64,000 nucleotides of DNA, from the NCBI RefSeq assembly GCF_003206155.1, contig NZ_PZJV01000002.1, forward strand, positions 124,001 to 188,000. The letters are read 5' to 3'. Made by a program: the position numbers and the translations under genes. The notes under the pieces are model-generated. The model ran no database searches. It saw only the letters and a list, made by a program, of their open reading frames with translations, and was not told the origin of the DNA. This stretch comes from Salinicola halophilus (GTDB taxonomy: Bacteria > Pseudomonadota > Gammaproteobacteria > Pseudomonadales > Halomonadaceae). Within the stretch, counting starts at the first letter, position 1, and the number at the start of each line of letters is the position of its first letter. Shown here piece by piece: positions 11,289-20,866 of the stretch.

Positions 11289-11984
11289 CTACCGGTCCTC
11301 GTGCGACCAGCCCTCGAGCACCGCATCGCGTTTCTCCAGCAGATGACGGCGCATCAGCTCACCCAGCTCAGCGGCATCGCGACGCTCCAGGGCGGCAAGC
11401 ATCGCTTCGTGCTCCTCGACGGCCTTTTGCCACTTGGCTGCCGAGCGGTTGGAGGAGAGCCGTAGCGGGTGCAGGCGCCGGTTGAGAGCGAGATACGTTT
11501 CACGAAGTTCGTCGTTGCGTGCCGCGCGGTTGATCAGGTCGTGAATGCGCTGATTGGCGCGATAGTACCGGGGGAGATCCCGGCGCGCCCAGTACGCCAT
11601 CATCTCGGCGTGCTCGGCGCGGATCGCGGCGATCTCGGACTCGGTGACGCGCTCGCAGGCGAGCTCGGCGGAGAAGCGTTCCAGCGCACTCATCAGCTCG
11701 AAGGCGTCGTCGATCTCGGCGCGGGTCATCCGCGTGACGAAAGCGCCGTGATGGGGCGAGAGCGTCACCAGTCGCTGCGAGGCCAGCACGCGAAGCGCCT
11801 CCCGCAGGGGCGTGCGCGAGACCTCCAGCCGGGCGGCGAGAGCGACTTCGTTGAGCCGCTCGCCGGGGGCGAGTTCGCCTTCGATGAGCATGTCGTGAAG
11901 GCGCTCCACGATGCGGTCGTGAAGCGTGGCACGGGCGATCTTCAGCGGCGGCGAGGCGGGGGCGCTCTCGTTCGATGGGGGCAT
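11289..11984 (-). CDS. GntR family transcriptional regulator with FCD domain
   Basis: 231 residues: a winged HTH (about residues 20-85, with VALAARLEVSRTPLREALRVLASQRL) and an FCD ligand-binding domain (about 90-220) that in this family often binds a metal and a small carboxylate. It is divergent from the aminotransferase/dehydrogenase/symporter cluster across 313 bp, which makes it the likely regulator of that cluster. FCD regulators commonly sense 2-hydroxy acids such as lactate or glycolate, and this would fit the dehydrogenase downstream. Confidence 0.88.
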   Translation of the reverse strand: MPPSNESAPASPPLKIARATLHDRIVERLHDMLIEGELAPGERLNEVALAARLEVSRTPLREALRVLASQRLVTLSPHHGAFVTRMTRAEIDDAFELMSALERFSAELACERVTESEIAAIRAEHAEMMAYWARRDLPRYYRANQRIHDLINRAARNDELRETYLALNRRLHPLRLSSNRSAAKWQKAVEEHEAMLAALERRDAAELGELMRRHLLEKRDAVLEGWSHEDR

Positions 11985-12297
11985 GGCGGGAATCCTTCGC
12001 GATTCAGGGCCTGGCGAGAGGCGGCCCGGGTCAGTGTCGAAGCGACGGCGCCGCTGACGTCTTCTTGCTCTTCATCTTTTACCACCGCCGGCGTCCTTTA
12101 TCGCCGTCACTGGGGGCTGTCTCGCGCGAGTCACGCAGGCTGATTCCCTGCGCGCAGGGTGACGTTGGACTTATGTCGCGGTAGGTGGCCCGGATATTCT
12201 CGTGCATATTGCGTAATGAATGCAAAAAACAGTGAATGACGGTGCCGTTGCCGTCGTCTCCACTCGCCGTTCGCGACGCCTTCCCAGGAGAGACCCC
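11985..12297. other. divergent promoter region, GntR gene / aminotransferase cluster
   Basis: No gene is seen. An interrupted inverted repeat TGCAT-N12-ATGCA at 12203-12224, with an inner ATTGCGTAAT, lies about 75 bp before the aminotransferase start and is a possible operator for the GntR protein. FCD regulators usually prefer shorter spacers, so this is a weak call. Confidence 0.35.
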
Positions 12298-13533
12298 ATG
12301 CTGACGCTCGATCGACACCCCTCCGGCCGTCACTTCCTGCAGATCCCCGGGCCGTCGCCGGTGCCGGACCGAATTCTGCGGGCAATGAGCCTGCCCACCA
12401 TCGATCACCGCGGCCCGGAGTTCGGCGAAATCGGACTCGAGCTGCTGGGCAAGATTCAACGGATCTTCAAGACCGAGCATCCGGTAATCATCTATCCCGC
12501 CTCGGGGACCGGGGCGTGGGAGGCGGCGCTGGCCAATACGATGAGCCCGGGGGATGCGGTGCTGATGTTCGAGACCGGTCACTTCGCCTCGCTCTGGCGA
12601 CAGATGGCGCGGCGATTGGGGCTCGAGCCGGAATTCATCGAGCTGGACGAGGCCCAGCGCTGGCGCTACGGGGTACAGGCGGACCGAATCGAGGCGCGCC
12701 TGCGCGAGGATCGCGAGCACCGGCTGAAGGCGGTCTGCGTGGTGCACAACGAGACCTCGACCGGGGTCACCAGCGACATCGCTGCGGTGCGACGTGCCAT
12801 CGATGCCGCCGGTCATCCGGCGCTTCTGATGGTGGATACCATTTCGGGACTTGCCAGCGCCGACTATCGCCACGACGAGTGGGGCGTCGACGTCACCGTC
12901 TCCGGCTCGCAGAAGGGGCTGATGCTGCCGCCGGGCATCAGCTTCAACGCGCTCTCGCCGAAGGCGATGGAGCGGTCCAAGCGGGCGACGCTACCGCGAA
13001 GCTTCTGGGCCTGGGACGAGATTCTCGCTGCCAACGCCACGGGCTACTGGCCCTATACCCCCAATACCAATCTGCTCTACGGCCTCAACGAGTCGCTGGA
13101 CATGCTGCTCGACGAGGGGCTCGACAATGTCTTTGCCCGTCACGAGCGCTGGGGCGAAGGGGTCCGCCGGGCGGTCCACGCCTGGGGGCTTGCGATCCAG
13201 TGCCAGGAGCCCGCGCTCTACTCGCCGGTACTCACCGGCGTGGTCATGCCGGAAGAGATCGATGCCGATCAGGTTCGTCGCACGATCTACGAGCGCTTCG
13301 ATCTCTCGCTGGGTACGGGGCTTGGGCGCGCCAAGGGGCGGATGTTCCGTATCGGCCATCTCGGCGACTGCAACGACCTCACCCTGATCGCCACGCTCGG
13401 CGGCTGCGAGGCCGGGCTCAAGCTCTGTGGCGTCGAGCTGTTCGGCAGCGGGATGCAGGCCGCCCTCGAGTTCTTCGCCGACAACCCCGCTCCGGGGACG
13501 CCGGCCAACCCCAACGCGTCGCGCGATCGCTAG
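12298..13533 (+). CDS. class V aminotransferase, serine/alanine/aspartate-glyoxylate type
   Basis: PLP-dependent aminotransferase of 411 residues. The N-terminus (HFLQIPGPSPVPDRIL) and the PLP-lysine motif GSQKGLMLPPG (about residue 204) place it in the group that transaminates glyoxylate to glycine, using serine, alanine or aspartate as donor (Sga, Agt and BhcA relatives). The other enzymes of the beta-hydroxyaspartate cycle are not beside it, so BhcA identity is not supported. The ATG at 12298 follows AGGAGAGACCCC. Only 9 bp separate its stop from the start of the FAD/Fe-S dehydrogenase, which could supply glyoxylate or another 2-oxo acid. Confidence 0.85.
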   Translation: MLTLDRHPSGRHFLQIPGPSPVPDRILRAMSLPTIDHRGPEFGEIGLELLGKIQRIFKTEHPVIIYPASGTGAWEAALANTMSPGDAVLMFETGHFASLWRQMARRLGLEPEFIELDEAQRWRYGVQADRIEARLREDREHRLKAVCVVHNETSTGVTSDIAAVRRAIDAAGHPALLMVDTISGLASADYRHDEWGVDVTVSGSQKGLMLPPGISFNALSPKAMERSKRATLPRSFWAWDEILAANATGYWPYTPNTNLLYGLNESLDMLLDEGLDNVFARHERWGEGVRRAVHAWGLAIQCQEPALYSPVLTGVVMPEEIDADQVRRTIYERFDLSLGTGLGRAKGRMFRIGHLGDCNDLTLIATLGGCEAGLKLCGVELFGSGMQAALEFFADNPAPGTPANPNASRDR

Positions 13534-13542
13534 GGAGTGCCC

Positions 13543-16500
13543 ATGAACGTCATCACCCAACGGCCGACGCCTTCGGGCAGCGCCCCATCGGACACTGCGA
13601 CCTCGGCCAGCGCCACGCTGGAGACGCTAGAGCGGCGGCTGCGTCGTGAGCTCCGTGGCGAGGTGGCGTTCGACGTCGGTGCCCGGGGCCGCTACGCCAC
13701 CGACGCCTCCATCTATCAGATGATGCCGCTCGGCGTGGTGGTGCCGCGGCATCAGGAGGATCTGGCGCTGGCGCTGGAGATCGCCCGCGAGGCGGGTGTA
13801 GCAGTGCTGCCGCGGGGTGGCGGAACGAGTCAGTGCGGCCAGACCGTCAACGAGGCACTGGTGATCGATACCAGCCGCTGGCTCACCGGGATCGGCAATC
13901 TCGACCTCGACGCGCGTACGGTCGAGGTGGAGCCCGGCGTGGTACTCGACCATCTCAACGCCTGGCTCAAGCCCCACGGGCTCTGGTTTCCGGTGGACGT
14001 GTCGACCTCGGCGCAGTGCACCCTCGGCGGCATGGCCGGCAACAACTCCTGCGGCTCCCGATCGATCCGCTACGGCAACATGGTCCACAACGTCGCAAGC
14101 CTCGACGCCACGCTGGCGGACGGTCGCGACGCCCGCTTCGGCTATCTCGACGAGATCGCCCCTGGCTCGCCGCTGAGCGGACTCGCCGACTCGGTGATCG
14201 CGATCGCCCGGCGGGAGGCGACGGCGATCCGCGAGCACTATCCGCAGGTACTTCGCCGCGTAGGCGGCTATAACCTCGACTTTCTCGACTGTCGCAACCC
14301 CATCCCCTACGACGCCGCCGGGCGCGCCAACCTGGCGCATCTGCTGATCGGCTCGGAGGGGACGCTGGCGTTCACGCGCCGGTTGACGCTGAAGCTCTCG
14401 CCGCTGCCGGTTCACAAGGTGCTCGGCGTCATCAACTTCCCCACTTTCTACCAGGCGATGGACATGACCCAGCACATCGTCGCGCTGGGGCCGGCGGCGG
14501 TGGAGCTGGTGGACGGCACCATGATCGAGCTGGCGCTGGAGAATCCGGCGTTTCGCCCCACCGTGGAGAAATCCCTGATCGGCCGGCCGGATGCGCTGCT
14601 GCTGGTGGAGTTCGCCGGTGAAAACCACGACGAGCAGCGGGTGCAGCTCGCAAGGCTCGAAGAACTGATGGGGGATCTCGGCCTGCCCGGTAGCGTCGTC
14701 GGGTTGACCAGCGCGAGCGAGCAGGCGGCGCTCTGGAACGTGCGCAAGGCGGGGCTCAACATCATGATGAGCATGAAGGGCGACGGTAAGCCGGTCTCCT
14801 TCATCGAGGACTGCGCGGTGCCGCTGGAGCATCTGGCCGAGTACACCGATCAGCTCACCGAGGTCTTTCGTCGACACGGCACCGAGGGTACCTGGTACGC
14901 CCATGCAAGCGTCGGCACGCTGCACGTCAGGCCGATCCTCGATATGCGCCGTGGCGGGGCCGAGCACATGCGCGCCATCGCCGAGGAGGCCGCGGCGCTG
15001 GTGCGTCGCTACAAGGGCGCCTACTCCGGGGAGCACGGCGACGGTATCTGCCGCGGCGAGTGGATCGCCTGGCAGTTCGGCGATGCACTCAACGCCGCCT
15101 TCGGCGAGATCAAGCGACTGTTCGACCCCGACAACCGCTTCAATCCCAACAAGATCGTCGATCCGCCCAAGATGGACGACGCGCGCCTTTTCCGCTTTCC
15201 CAGCGATCACCGGATCATCCCCGTCGCCACCGAACTCGACTGGTCCGCCTGGAACGTCACCCGCGACCCGGCGAGTGGCGAGCAGGGGGCGCCGGGCAGC
15301 GGCGGCGATCCGGCCCACGGCCTCGCCAAGGCGGTGGAGATGTGCAACAACAACGGCCACTGCCGCAAGTTCGACGCCGGTACCATGTGCCCGAGCTATC
15401 GCATCAGCCGCGACGAGCGCCACGTCACCCGCGGGCGAGCCAATACCCTGCGCCTGGTGCTCTCCGGCGCGGTCGGGGAGGAGGGCCTCGCCAGCGACGA
15501 GGTCGCGGAAACCCTCGATCTCTGCGTCTCCTGCAAGGGGTGCAAGCGCGACTGCCCGACCGGCGTCGACATGGCCAAGTTCAAGATCGAGGCGCGCGCG
15601 GCGCGGCTCAAGGTGAAGGGCCTCGGGCTGCGCGAGCGCCTGGTCTCGGCGCTGCCGCGCTACGCGCCGTGGATGCGCGGCGTCGGCGGCGTCGGCGGCG
15701 TCGGCGGTCTCGCCGCGCGTCTGGAGCGCGTTGCCTGGCTCGGCGGGCGGGCCAAGCGCGCCCTCGGCTTCGCCGAGGCGCGAACGCTGCCGGTCTTCGG
15801 CGGCGACTTTCTCCGCGCGGCAGGGCGGGAAGCGCGCGCCGCCGGTGACGGCTCACTCGGCTCTCGAGCCGGCGATACCCCGGCGGGCGAAGTGCTGCTG
15901 TTCGTCGATACCTTCAACAACTACTTCGAGCCTGACAATGCCCGTGCCGCCCGGCGAGTACTGGAGGCGGCGGGGTATCGGGTCCATCTCAACCGGCGCA
16001 AGCGGACGCGACCGCTCTGCTGCGGGCGGACCTATCTCGCCGCCGGGCGCGTGAGCGAGGCGAAACGCGAGGCCGAGCGCACCCTGGAGGCGCTGATGCC
16101 CTACGTCGAGCGGGGCGTGAAGATCGTCGGCCTCGAGCCGTCTTGCCTGCTGACGCTACGTGACGAGTTTCTCCATTACGGCTTCGGCGCGCAGGCAGAG
16201 CGTCTGGCCGCGGCGTCCCAGCTTTTCGAGGAGTTTCTGGTCGCCGAGCGCGAGGCGGGGCGGTTCGCTCTCGATTTCGCGCCGCTCGCCGTCTCCCGGG
16301 CGCGGATACACGGCCACTGCCACCAGAAAGCGTTCGATGCGTTCTCGCCGGTGATGACCGTGCTCGGCTGGATTCCCGATTTCGAGGCCACGCCCATCGT
16401 CTCCTCCTGCTGCGGGATGGCGGGGAGTTTCGGCTACGAGGCGGAACATTACGAGGCCTCGCAGCAGATGGCGGAGCTTTCGCTGCTGCCGGCGATACGC

Positions 16501-16626
16501 GAGTCTGCCGAAGACGTCTGGATCGTCGCCGATGGCACCAGCTGTCGCCATCAGATTCGCGACGGCGCCGCTCGCGAGGCGCTTCATGTCGCACGGATAC
16601 TCGAAGCCGCCCTGCCGGCGTCGTGA
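13543..16626 (+). CDS. FAD/[4Fe-4S] 2-hydroxyacid dehydrogenase, fused Glp-type (YdiJ-like architecture)
   Basis: 1027-residue fusion: FAD-binding type 4 domain (about residues 40-270, PRGGGTSQCGQTVN and GGMAGNNSCGSRSIRYG), FAD-oxidase C-terminal domain (to about 540), a ferredoxin-like domain with CVSCKGCKRDCPTGVDM (about residues 660-680), and two cysteine-rich CCG domains (PLCCGRTYL and SSCCGMAGSFGYE). Such proteins oxidise D-2-hydroxyacids (D-lactate, glycolate, D-2-hydroxyglutarate) and pass electrons to quinones. E. coli YdiJ has the same order of domains, but this is a different subfamily by sequence. ATG 13543 is preferred over GTG 13537 because TAGGGAG sits five bases before it. The Gly/Val-rich stretch VGGVGGVGG near residue 710 comes from a short repeat. 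Confidence 0.85.
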   Translation: MNVITQRPTPSGSAPSDTATSASATLETLERRLRRELRGEVAFDVGARGRYATDASIYQMMPLGVVVPRHQEDLALALEIAREAGVAVLPRGGGTSQCGQTVNEALVIDTSRWLTGIGNLDLDARTVEVEPGVVLDHLNAWLKPHGLWFPVDVSTSAQCTLGGMAGNNSCGSRSIRYGNMVHNVASLDATLADGRDARFGYLDEIAPGSPLSGLADSVIAIARREATAIREHYPQVLRRVGGYNLDFLDCRNPIPYDAAGRANLAHLLIGSEGTLAFTRRLTLKLSPLPVHKVLGVINFPTFYQAMDMTQHIVALGPAAVELVDGTMIELALENPAFRPTVEKSLIGRPDALLLVEFAGENHDEQRVQLARLEELMGDLGLPGSVVGLTSASEQAALWNVRKAGLNIMMSMKGDGKPVSFIEDCAVPLEHLAEYTDQLTEVFRRHGTEGTWYAHASVGTLHVRPILDMRRGGAEHMRAIAEEAAALVRRYKGAYSGEHGDGICRGEWIAWQFGDALNAAFGEIKRLFDPDNRFNPNKIVDPPKMDDARLFRFPSDHRIIPVATELDWSAWNVTRDPASGEQGAPGSGGDPAHGLAKAVEMCNNNGHCRKFDAGTMCPSYRISRDERHVTRGRANTLRLVLSGAVGEEGLASDEVAETLDLCVSCKGCKRDCPTGVDMAKFKIEARAARLKVKGLGLRERLVSALPRYAPWMRGVGGVGGVGGLAARLERVAWLGGRAKRALGFAEARTLPVFGGDFLRAAGREARAAGDGSLGSRAGDTPAGEVLLFVDTFNNYFEPDNARAARRVLEAAGYRVHLNRRKRTRPLCCGRTYLAAGRVSEAKREAERTLEALMPYVERGVKIVGLEPSCLLTLRDEFLHYGFGAQAERLAAASQLFEEFLVAEREAGRFALDFAPLAVSRARIHGHCHQKAFDAFSPVMTVLGWIPDFEATPIVSSCCGMAGSFGYEAEHYEASQQMAELSLLPAIRESAEDVWIVADGTSCRHQIRDGAAREALHVARILEAALPAS

Positions 16627-16831
16627 GCGCTCGCCGGCGTGGGGTAGGCCGCGGGACCGCGCCAGAGCTGTCAATCGCCAACCAAAATCGCTAGCCTGAA
16701 CTCGATGCCGGTCGTCACCGACGCCCGGCATTCGCGCGTCTGGCAACCGACGTCGGCGACGCTCGAAGAACTGACTGACCCCGACGCCATGCCTGCGCTA
16801 ACGACAACAATAGCGATAGGGCGAACGGTTC

Positions 16832-18391
16832 ATGAACAACCTCGGACTCGGCGATTTCGCCGTCATTGCGGTCTATTTCCTCATCGTCACCGCCATCGGC
16901 TACAAGACGGCGCGCGGACGCACCACACCGGACGAGCTGTTTCTGGCCGGGCGCACGCTCGGGCCGATGGCGATCGGCTTTTCGCTGTTCGCCTCCAACA
17001 TCTCCTCGGACACGCTGATCGGCCTGCCGGGGGCGGCGTATCAGCACGGTATCTCGGCGGCCAACTACGAGTGGATGGCCGGGGTGGTGCTGATGTTCGC
17101 GGCGATCTTCGTGCTGCCGGTGCTGATGCGGGCCCGCGTCACCACCATGCCGGAGCTGATGGAGCGACGCTTCGACTCCCGGCTGCGCAAGTATCTCTCG
17201 GTGATCACGCTCTTTCTCTCGATCATCCTGGATACCGCCGGCACGCTCTACGCCGGCGGGCTGATCGTCACGACCTTCATCCCCGGCACCAACCTGTGGC
17301 AGGTGTGTGCGCTGCTGGCGCTGTTCACCAGCGTCTACACCGCCTTCGGGGGACTCAAGGCGGTGGTCTACACCGACGTGCTGCAGGCGGTGGTGCTGAT
17401 CGGCGGCTCGGCAGCAATGACCTGGATCATCTTCGGCGAGTTCGACCACAGCTGGAGCAACGTCAAGGAAGCGGTGAGCCCCGAGCGACTCTCGCTGATC
17501 CGTCCCCTCGACGATCCGAGCGTGCCCTGGCTCGGACTCATTACCGGCGTGCCGATCGTCGGCTTCTACTACTGGGCGATGAACCAGTACGTGGTGCAGC
17601 GCCTGCTCGGGGCGCGGGACATCCGCGCCGCCGGACGCGCCTCGATCTTCGCCGCCGCGCTCAAGCTGCTGCCGATCTTCATCATGACGATCCCCGGGGC
17701 GATGGTGGTGCCGCTGCTGCCGGGGCTCGAGCATCCCGATCAGGTCTATCCCACCATGGTGGCGGAGTTCACTCCCGTGGGACTCACCGGGCTGATCCTG
17801 GCGGGACTCATCGCCGCGCTGATGTCGACGCTCTCCTCGACCCTCAACGCGTCGGCGACGCTACTCACCGTGGACTTCATCCAGCCGGCGCGACCCAAGC
17901 TGAGTGACGCCGAGCTCGCCAAGTGGGGGCGTATCTGCACCTTCGGGCTGGCGGCGATCGCCGCGCTCTGGGGGCCGATGATCCAGTACTTCTCCGGTCT
18001 CTGGACCTACCTGCAGCAGGTGTTCGCTTTCGTCGCCTCGCCGTTGGTAGCGACCTTCCTCATGGGACTCTGGTTCAAGTCGCTGGGCCCCTCGGCGGCG
18101 CTGCGCGGGCTGGGGTGCGGTCACGCCCTGAGTGCGGTGCTGTTCGTGCTGGTGGAGACCGGGGTGCTGCCGATCCACTTCACCATCATCGGCGGCATTC
18201 TGTTCGTCGCCACGGCGCTTTTCACCGCGCTCTGGGCCAGGTTGCTGGGCACTCGCGACACGCCGGCGCCGGGTGATGCGCGCATTGCGCTGCTGGCCAA
18301 AGAAGGATTGGAGCGGGTGCCGCGGGATGTCATGATCGGCATCGTTATCGTCTCTGTCCTGACCGCGGCCATCGTCTATGTGCTGCGGTAG
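16832..18391 (+). CDS. sodium/solute symporter (SSS family)
   Basis: Inner-membrane Na+-coupled transporter of 519 residues with about 13-14 hydrophobic segments. The family signature region YTAFGGLKAVVYTDVLQ (about residue 170) and the SNISSDTLIG sodium-site segment near residue 55 are clear. It resembles the SGLT-like branch. Placed between a 2-hydroxyacid dehydrogenase and a sugar-dehydrogenase-like protein, it probably imports the substrate of one of them. The substrate cannot be deduced. Confidence 0.88.
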   Translation: MNNLGLGDFAVIAVYFLIVTAIGYKTARGRTTPDELFLAGRTLGPMAIGFSLFASNISSDTLIGLPGAAYQHGISAANYEWMAGVVLMFAAIFVLPVLMRARVTTMPELMERRFDSRLRKYLSVITLFLSIILDTAGTLYAGGLIVTTFIPGTNLWQVCALLALFTSVYTAFGGLKAVVYTDVLQAVVLIGGSAAMTWIIFGEFDHSWSNVKEAVSPERLSLIRPLDDPSVPWLGLITGVPIVGFYYWAMNQYVVQRLLGARDIRAAGRASIFAAALKLLPIFIMTIPGAMVVPLLPGLEHPDQVYPTMVAEFTPVGLTGLILAGLIAALMSTLSSTLNASATLLTVDFIQPARPKLSDAELAKWGRICTFGLAAIAALWGPMIQYFSGLWTYLQQVFAFVASPLVATFLMGLWFKSLGPSAALRGLGCGHALSAVLFVLVETGVLPIHFTIIGGILFVATALFTALWARLLGTRDTPAPGDARIALLAKEGLERVPRDVMIGIVIVSVLTAAIVYVLR

Positions 18392-18421
18392 TGACCGTTC
18401 ACCCGCGAGGAATTTTCCGCC

Positions 18422-19351
18422 ATGGATGTCATCCGTCTCGCTATCGTCGGCTACGGCAAGATCGCCCGCGATCAGCATCATCCGGCCATCGACGCCAACG
18501 ACAGCTACCGCCTGAGCGCGGTTGCCAGCCGTAACGCCGAGGTCGCCAACACCGCCAACTTCGAGTCGCTCGACGCGCTGTTGAAAGCGGGGCCGACGAT
18601 CGACGCGGTATCCCTCTGCACCCCGGCGAGCGTGAGAACCGCCCAGGCGCGGCTGGCGATGGCCCACGGCAAGCACGTGATGCTGGAGAAGCCGCCGGGG
18701 GCGACGCTTGCGGAGATCGAGACGCTGCGCGAGGACGCCCACCGCTGCGGCGTGACGCTGTTCGCTAGCTGGCACTCCCGCCACGCCTACTGCGTGGCGC
18801 CGGCGCGACGCTGGCTCGCCACGCGCAAGATTCGCCGCGTCGACATCGAGTGGAAGGAGGACGTTCGCGTCTGGCACCCGGGGCAGGCGTGGATCTGGGA
18901 GCCGGGCGGTATGGGCGTGTTCGACCCCGGCATCAACGCGCTCTCCATCGTCACCGCGATTCTGCCGCGGCCGTTCCATCTCACCGACGCCGAACTCCAG
19001 ATGCCGGGCAACTGCCAGACGCCCATCGCCGCCTCGCTGGACTTCGTCGACGGCGTCAACATGCCGATTCACGCCGAGTTCGACTTCCGCCAGACCGGAA
19101 CGCCGCCGATCTGGGAGATTCACGTCGAGACCGACGAAGGGCGCCTGACCCTCTCCGAAGGCGGCAGCCGGCTCTCCATCGACGGCGAGGAAGTGGACGC
19201 CGGCCCGGACGTCGAATATCCCGGGCTCTACGAGCGCTTTGCCTCACTGATCCAGAAAGGCGAGTCCGATGTCGACGTCGCCCCCTTCCGCCACGTCGCC
19301 GACGCGCTGATGCTGGGTCAGCGACGCACGGTGGAAGATTTCATCGAATAA
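18422..19351 (+). CDS. Gfo/Idh/MocA oxidoreductase, galactose/arabinose 1-dehydrogenase-like
   Basis: 309-residue NAD(P)-dependent oxidoreductase. The N-terminal Rossmann motif is GYGKIARDQHHPAI, and the EKPPGATLAE motif (about residue 92) holds the catalytic lysine. The opening strongly resembles L-arabinose/D-galactose 1-dehydrogenases of Azospirillum and Pseudomonas, which oxidise the aldose to its lactone. It begins 30 bp after the symporter stop and ends before a terminator, so it is the last gene of the cluster. A role in oxidising a sugar brought in by the symporter is an inference. Confidence 0.82.
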   Translation: MDVIRLAIVGYGKIARDQHHPAIDANDSYRLSAVASRNAEVANTANFESLDALLKAGPTIDAVSLCTPASVRTAQARLAMAHGKHVMLEKPPGATLAEIETLREDAHRCGVTLFASWHSRHAYCVAPARRWLATRKIRRVDIEWKEDVRVWHPGQAWIWEPGGMGVFDPGINALSIVTAILPRPFHLTDAELQMPGNCQTPIAASLDFVDGVNMPIHAEFDFRQTGTPPIWEIHVETDEGRLTLSEGGSRLSIDGEEVDAGPDVEYPGLYERFASLIQKGESDVDVAPFRHVADALMLGQRRTVEDFIE

Positions 19352-19392
19352 CGGGTCTCGACGCTGCGCTGGCGACAGCGCAGCTCGGAACG

Positions 19393-19421
19393 AAAAACCG
19401 CGACACGGTCGCGGTTTTTTT
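19393..19421 (+). terminator. rho-independent terminator after the sugar-dehydrogenase gene
   Basis: AAAAACCGCGAC and GTCGCGGTTTTTTT arms, 29 bp in all. The A-tract before and T-tract after allow function on both strands, so it may also end the convergent TRAP operon. Confidence 0.85.
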
Positions 19422-19446
19422 GTGTGCCCAAGTCAGGCTTCTCCTG

Positions 19447-19474
19447 CGGCTCGCGGCTCGCGGCTCGCGGCTCG
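19447..19474. repeat. 7-bp tandem repeat, four copies
   Basis: Four perfect CGGCTCG units just past the 3' end of the TRAP permease gene. Confidence 0.75.
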
Positions 19475-19479
19475 CGGCG

Positions 19480-20781
19480 TCAGCCGCTCATCGCCCGGGG
19501 AAGATAGAGCACGATCTCCGGCACCAGGCGCATCAATACGATGGCGGCGAGCATCAGCAGGAAGAACGGCAGCGTCGCCTTGGCGATGGTGAAGATGTTC
19601 TTGCCCGTCAGCCCCTGGATCACGAACAGGTTGAAGCCCACCGGCGGCGTGATCTGCGAGATCTCCACCACGATCACCAGATAGATGCCGAACCAGATCG
19701 GATCGATGCCGGCGGCGTCGATCAGCGGCATGACGATCGACGTCACCAGCAGGATCAGCGAGATGCCGTCGAGAAAGCAGCCCAGCACCAGCAGAAACAG
19801 CGTCAGCACGATCAGCAGAACATTCGGCGACAGACCCAGCTCGCCAATCGCGGTGGCGAGCTGCGCGGGTAGCTGGGTGAAGCTCATCGCCGAGGAGAGA
19901 AACGACGCGCCGGCGATGATGAAGGCGATCATGCAGGACGTTCTGAGCCCCGCGAACATCGATTCCAGAAAGATTCCGCGGTCGAAGTGGCCGTTGAGTC
20001 GGGCGATCAACATCGACAGCACCACGCCGATGGCCGCGGCCTCGGTGGGCGAGGCGACGCCGCCGTAGATGCTCCCCAGAATGCCGCCGATCAGTGCCAG
20101 CAGCGGCAACAGCTGCCAGCTGTGACGAATCTTGTCGGCGAGCGACAGCGTCGGCTCGGCATGGCCCGCGCCGCCGTTGCGGCCGGCGGTCAGCGACCAG
20201 ATCACCAGATAGCCCATGAACAGCCCGAGCAGCAGCACACCCGGGCCGACCCCCGCCATGAACAGCCGCGAGATCGACTGCTCGGTGACCACGCCGTAGA
20301 CGATCATCATGATCGACGGCGGAATCAGCAGCCCCAGCGTGGAGGCGCTGGCCAGCGTGCCCACCGCCAGCGTCTCGCTGTAGCCGCGGCGTTCGAGTTC
20401 CGGCAGCGTCATCTTGCCGACCGTCGCGCAGGTGGCGGCGGAGGAGCCGCAGACCGCGGCGAACAGGCCGCTGCCGATGATGTTCGAGTGCAGCAGACGC
20501 CCGGGGATTCGGTTCAGCCAGGGCGACAGCGCGCGGAACATGTTGTCGGCGAGGCCGGAGCGGAAAAGGATCTCGCCCATCCACACGAACATGGGTAGCG
20601 CGGTGAGATCCCAGCCGTAGCTGGCGCCCCAGAAATCCGAGGCGAGAATGGGGCCGACATCGAAGGTCGTGAACGCGCTCAGCGCGATCCAGCCGGTGCC
20701 GAGCAGGGCGAAGGCGATCCAGACGCCGCCGCCGAGCAGAACGGCGAGCGTCGAAAGGGTGGCGAGACTGAGCGTCAGCAC
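19480..20781 (-). CDS. dctM: TRAP transporter large permease, DctM type
   Basis: 433-residue, highly hydrophobic protein with about 11-12 membrane segments, the ion-coupled permease of a tripartite ATP-independent transporter. Typical phrases include GSSAATCATVGKM (about residues 113-125) and the TPPVGFNLFVIQG block near residue 375. Third gene of a dctPQM operon (85 bp after dctQ). It works with the small membrane subunit DctQ and the periplasmic binding protein DctP. Confidence 0.93.
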   Translation of the reverse strand: MLTLSLATLSTLAVLLGGGVWIAFALLGTGWIALSAFTTFDVGPILASDFWGASYGWDLTALPMFVWMGEILFRSGLADNMFRALSPWLNRIPGRLLHSNIIGSGLFAAVCGSSAATCATVGKMTLPELERRGYSETLAVGTLASASTLGLLIPPSIMMIVYGVVTEQSISRLFMAGVGPGVLLLGLFMGYLVIWSLTAGRNGGAGHAEPTLSLADKIRHSWQLLPLLALIGGILGSIYGGVASPTEAAAIGVVLSMLIARLNGHFDRGIFLESMFAGLRTSCMIAFIIAGASFLSSAMSFTQLPAQLATAIGELGLSPNVLLIVLTLFLLVLGCFLDGISLILLVTSIVMPLIDAAGIDPIWFGIYLVIVVEISQITPPVGFNLFVIQGLTGKNIFTIAKATLPFFLLMLAAIVLMRLVPEIVLYLPRAMSG

Positions 20782-20866
20782 GGGCGGGCACCTGCAACGA
20801 TAGGAGAAGGGAAGGCGCCAGAGCGCAGCGGCGCGGTAGTGGCGTTCGGGAGTCGCGTCGCCGGCA

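Noticed and set aside
12298-13533. BhcA of the beta-hydroxyaspartate cycle
   Set aside because: Fold and motifs allow it, but none of the companion genes (hydroxyaspartate aldolase, dehydratase, iminosuccinate reductase) is next to it.
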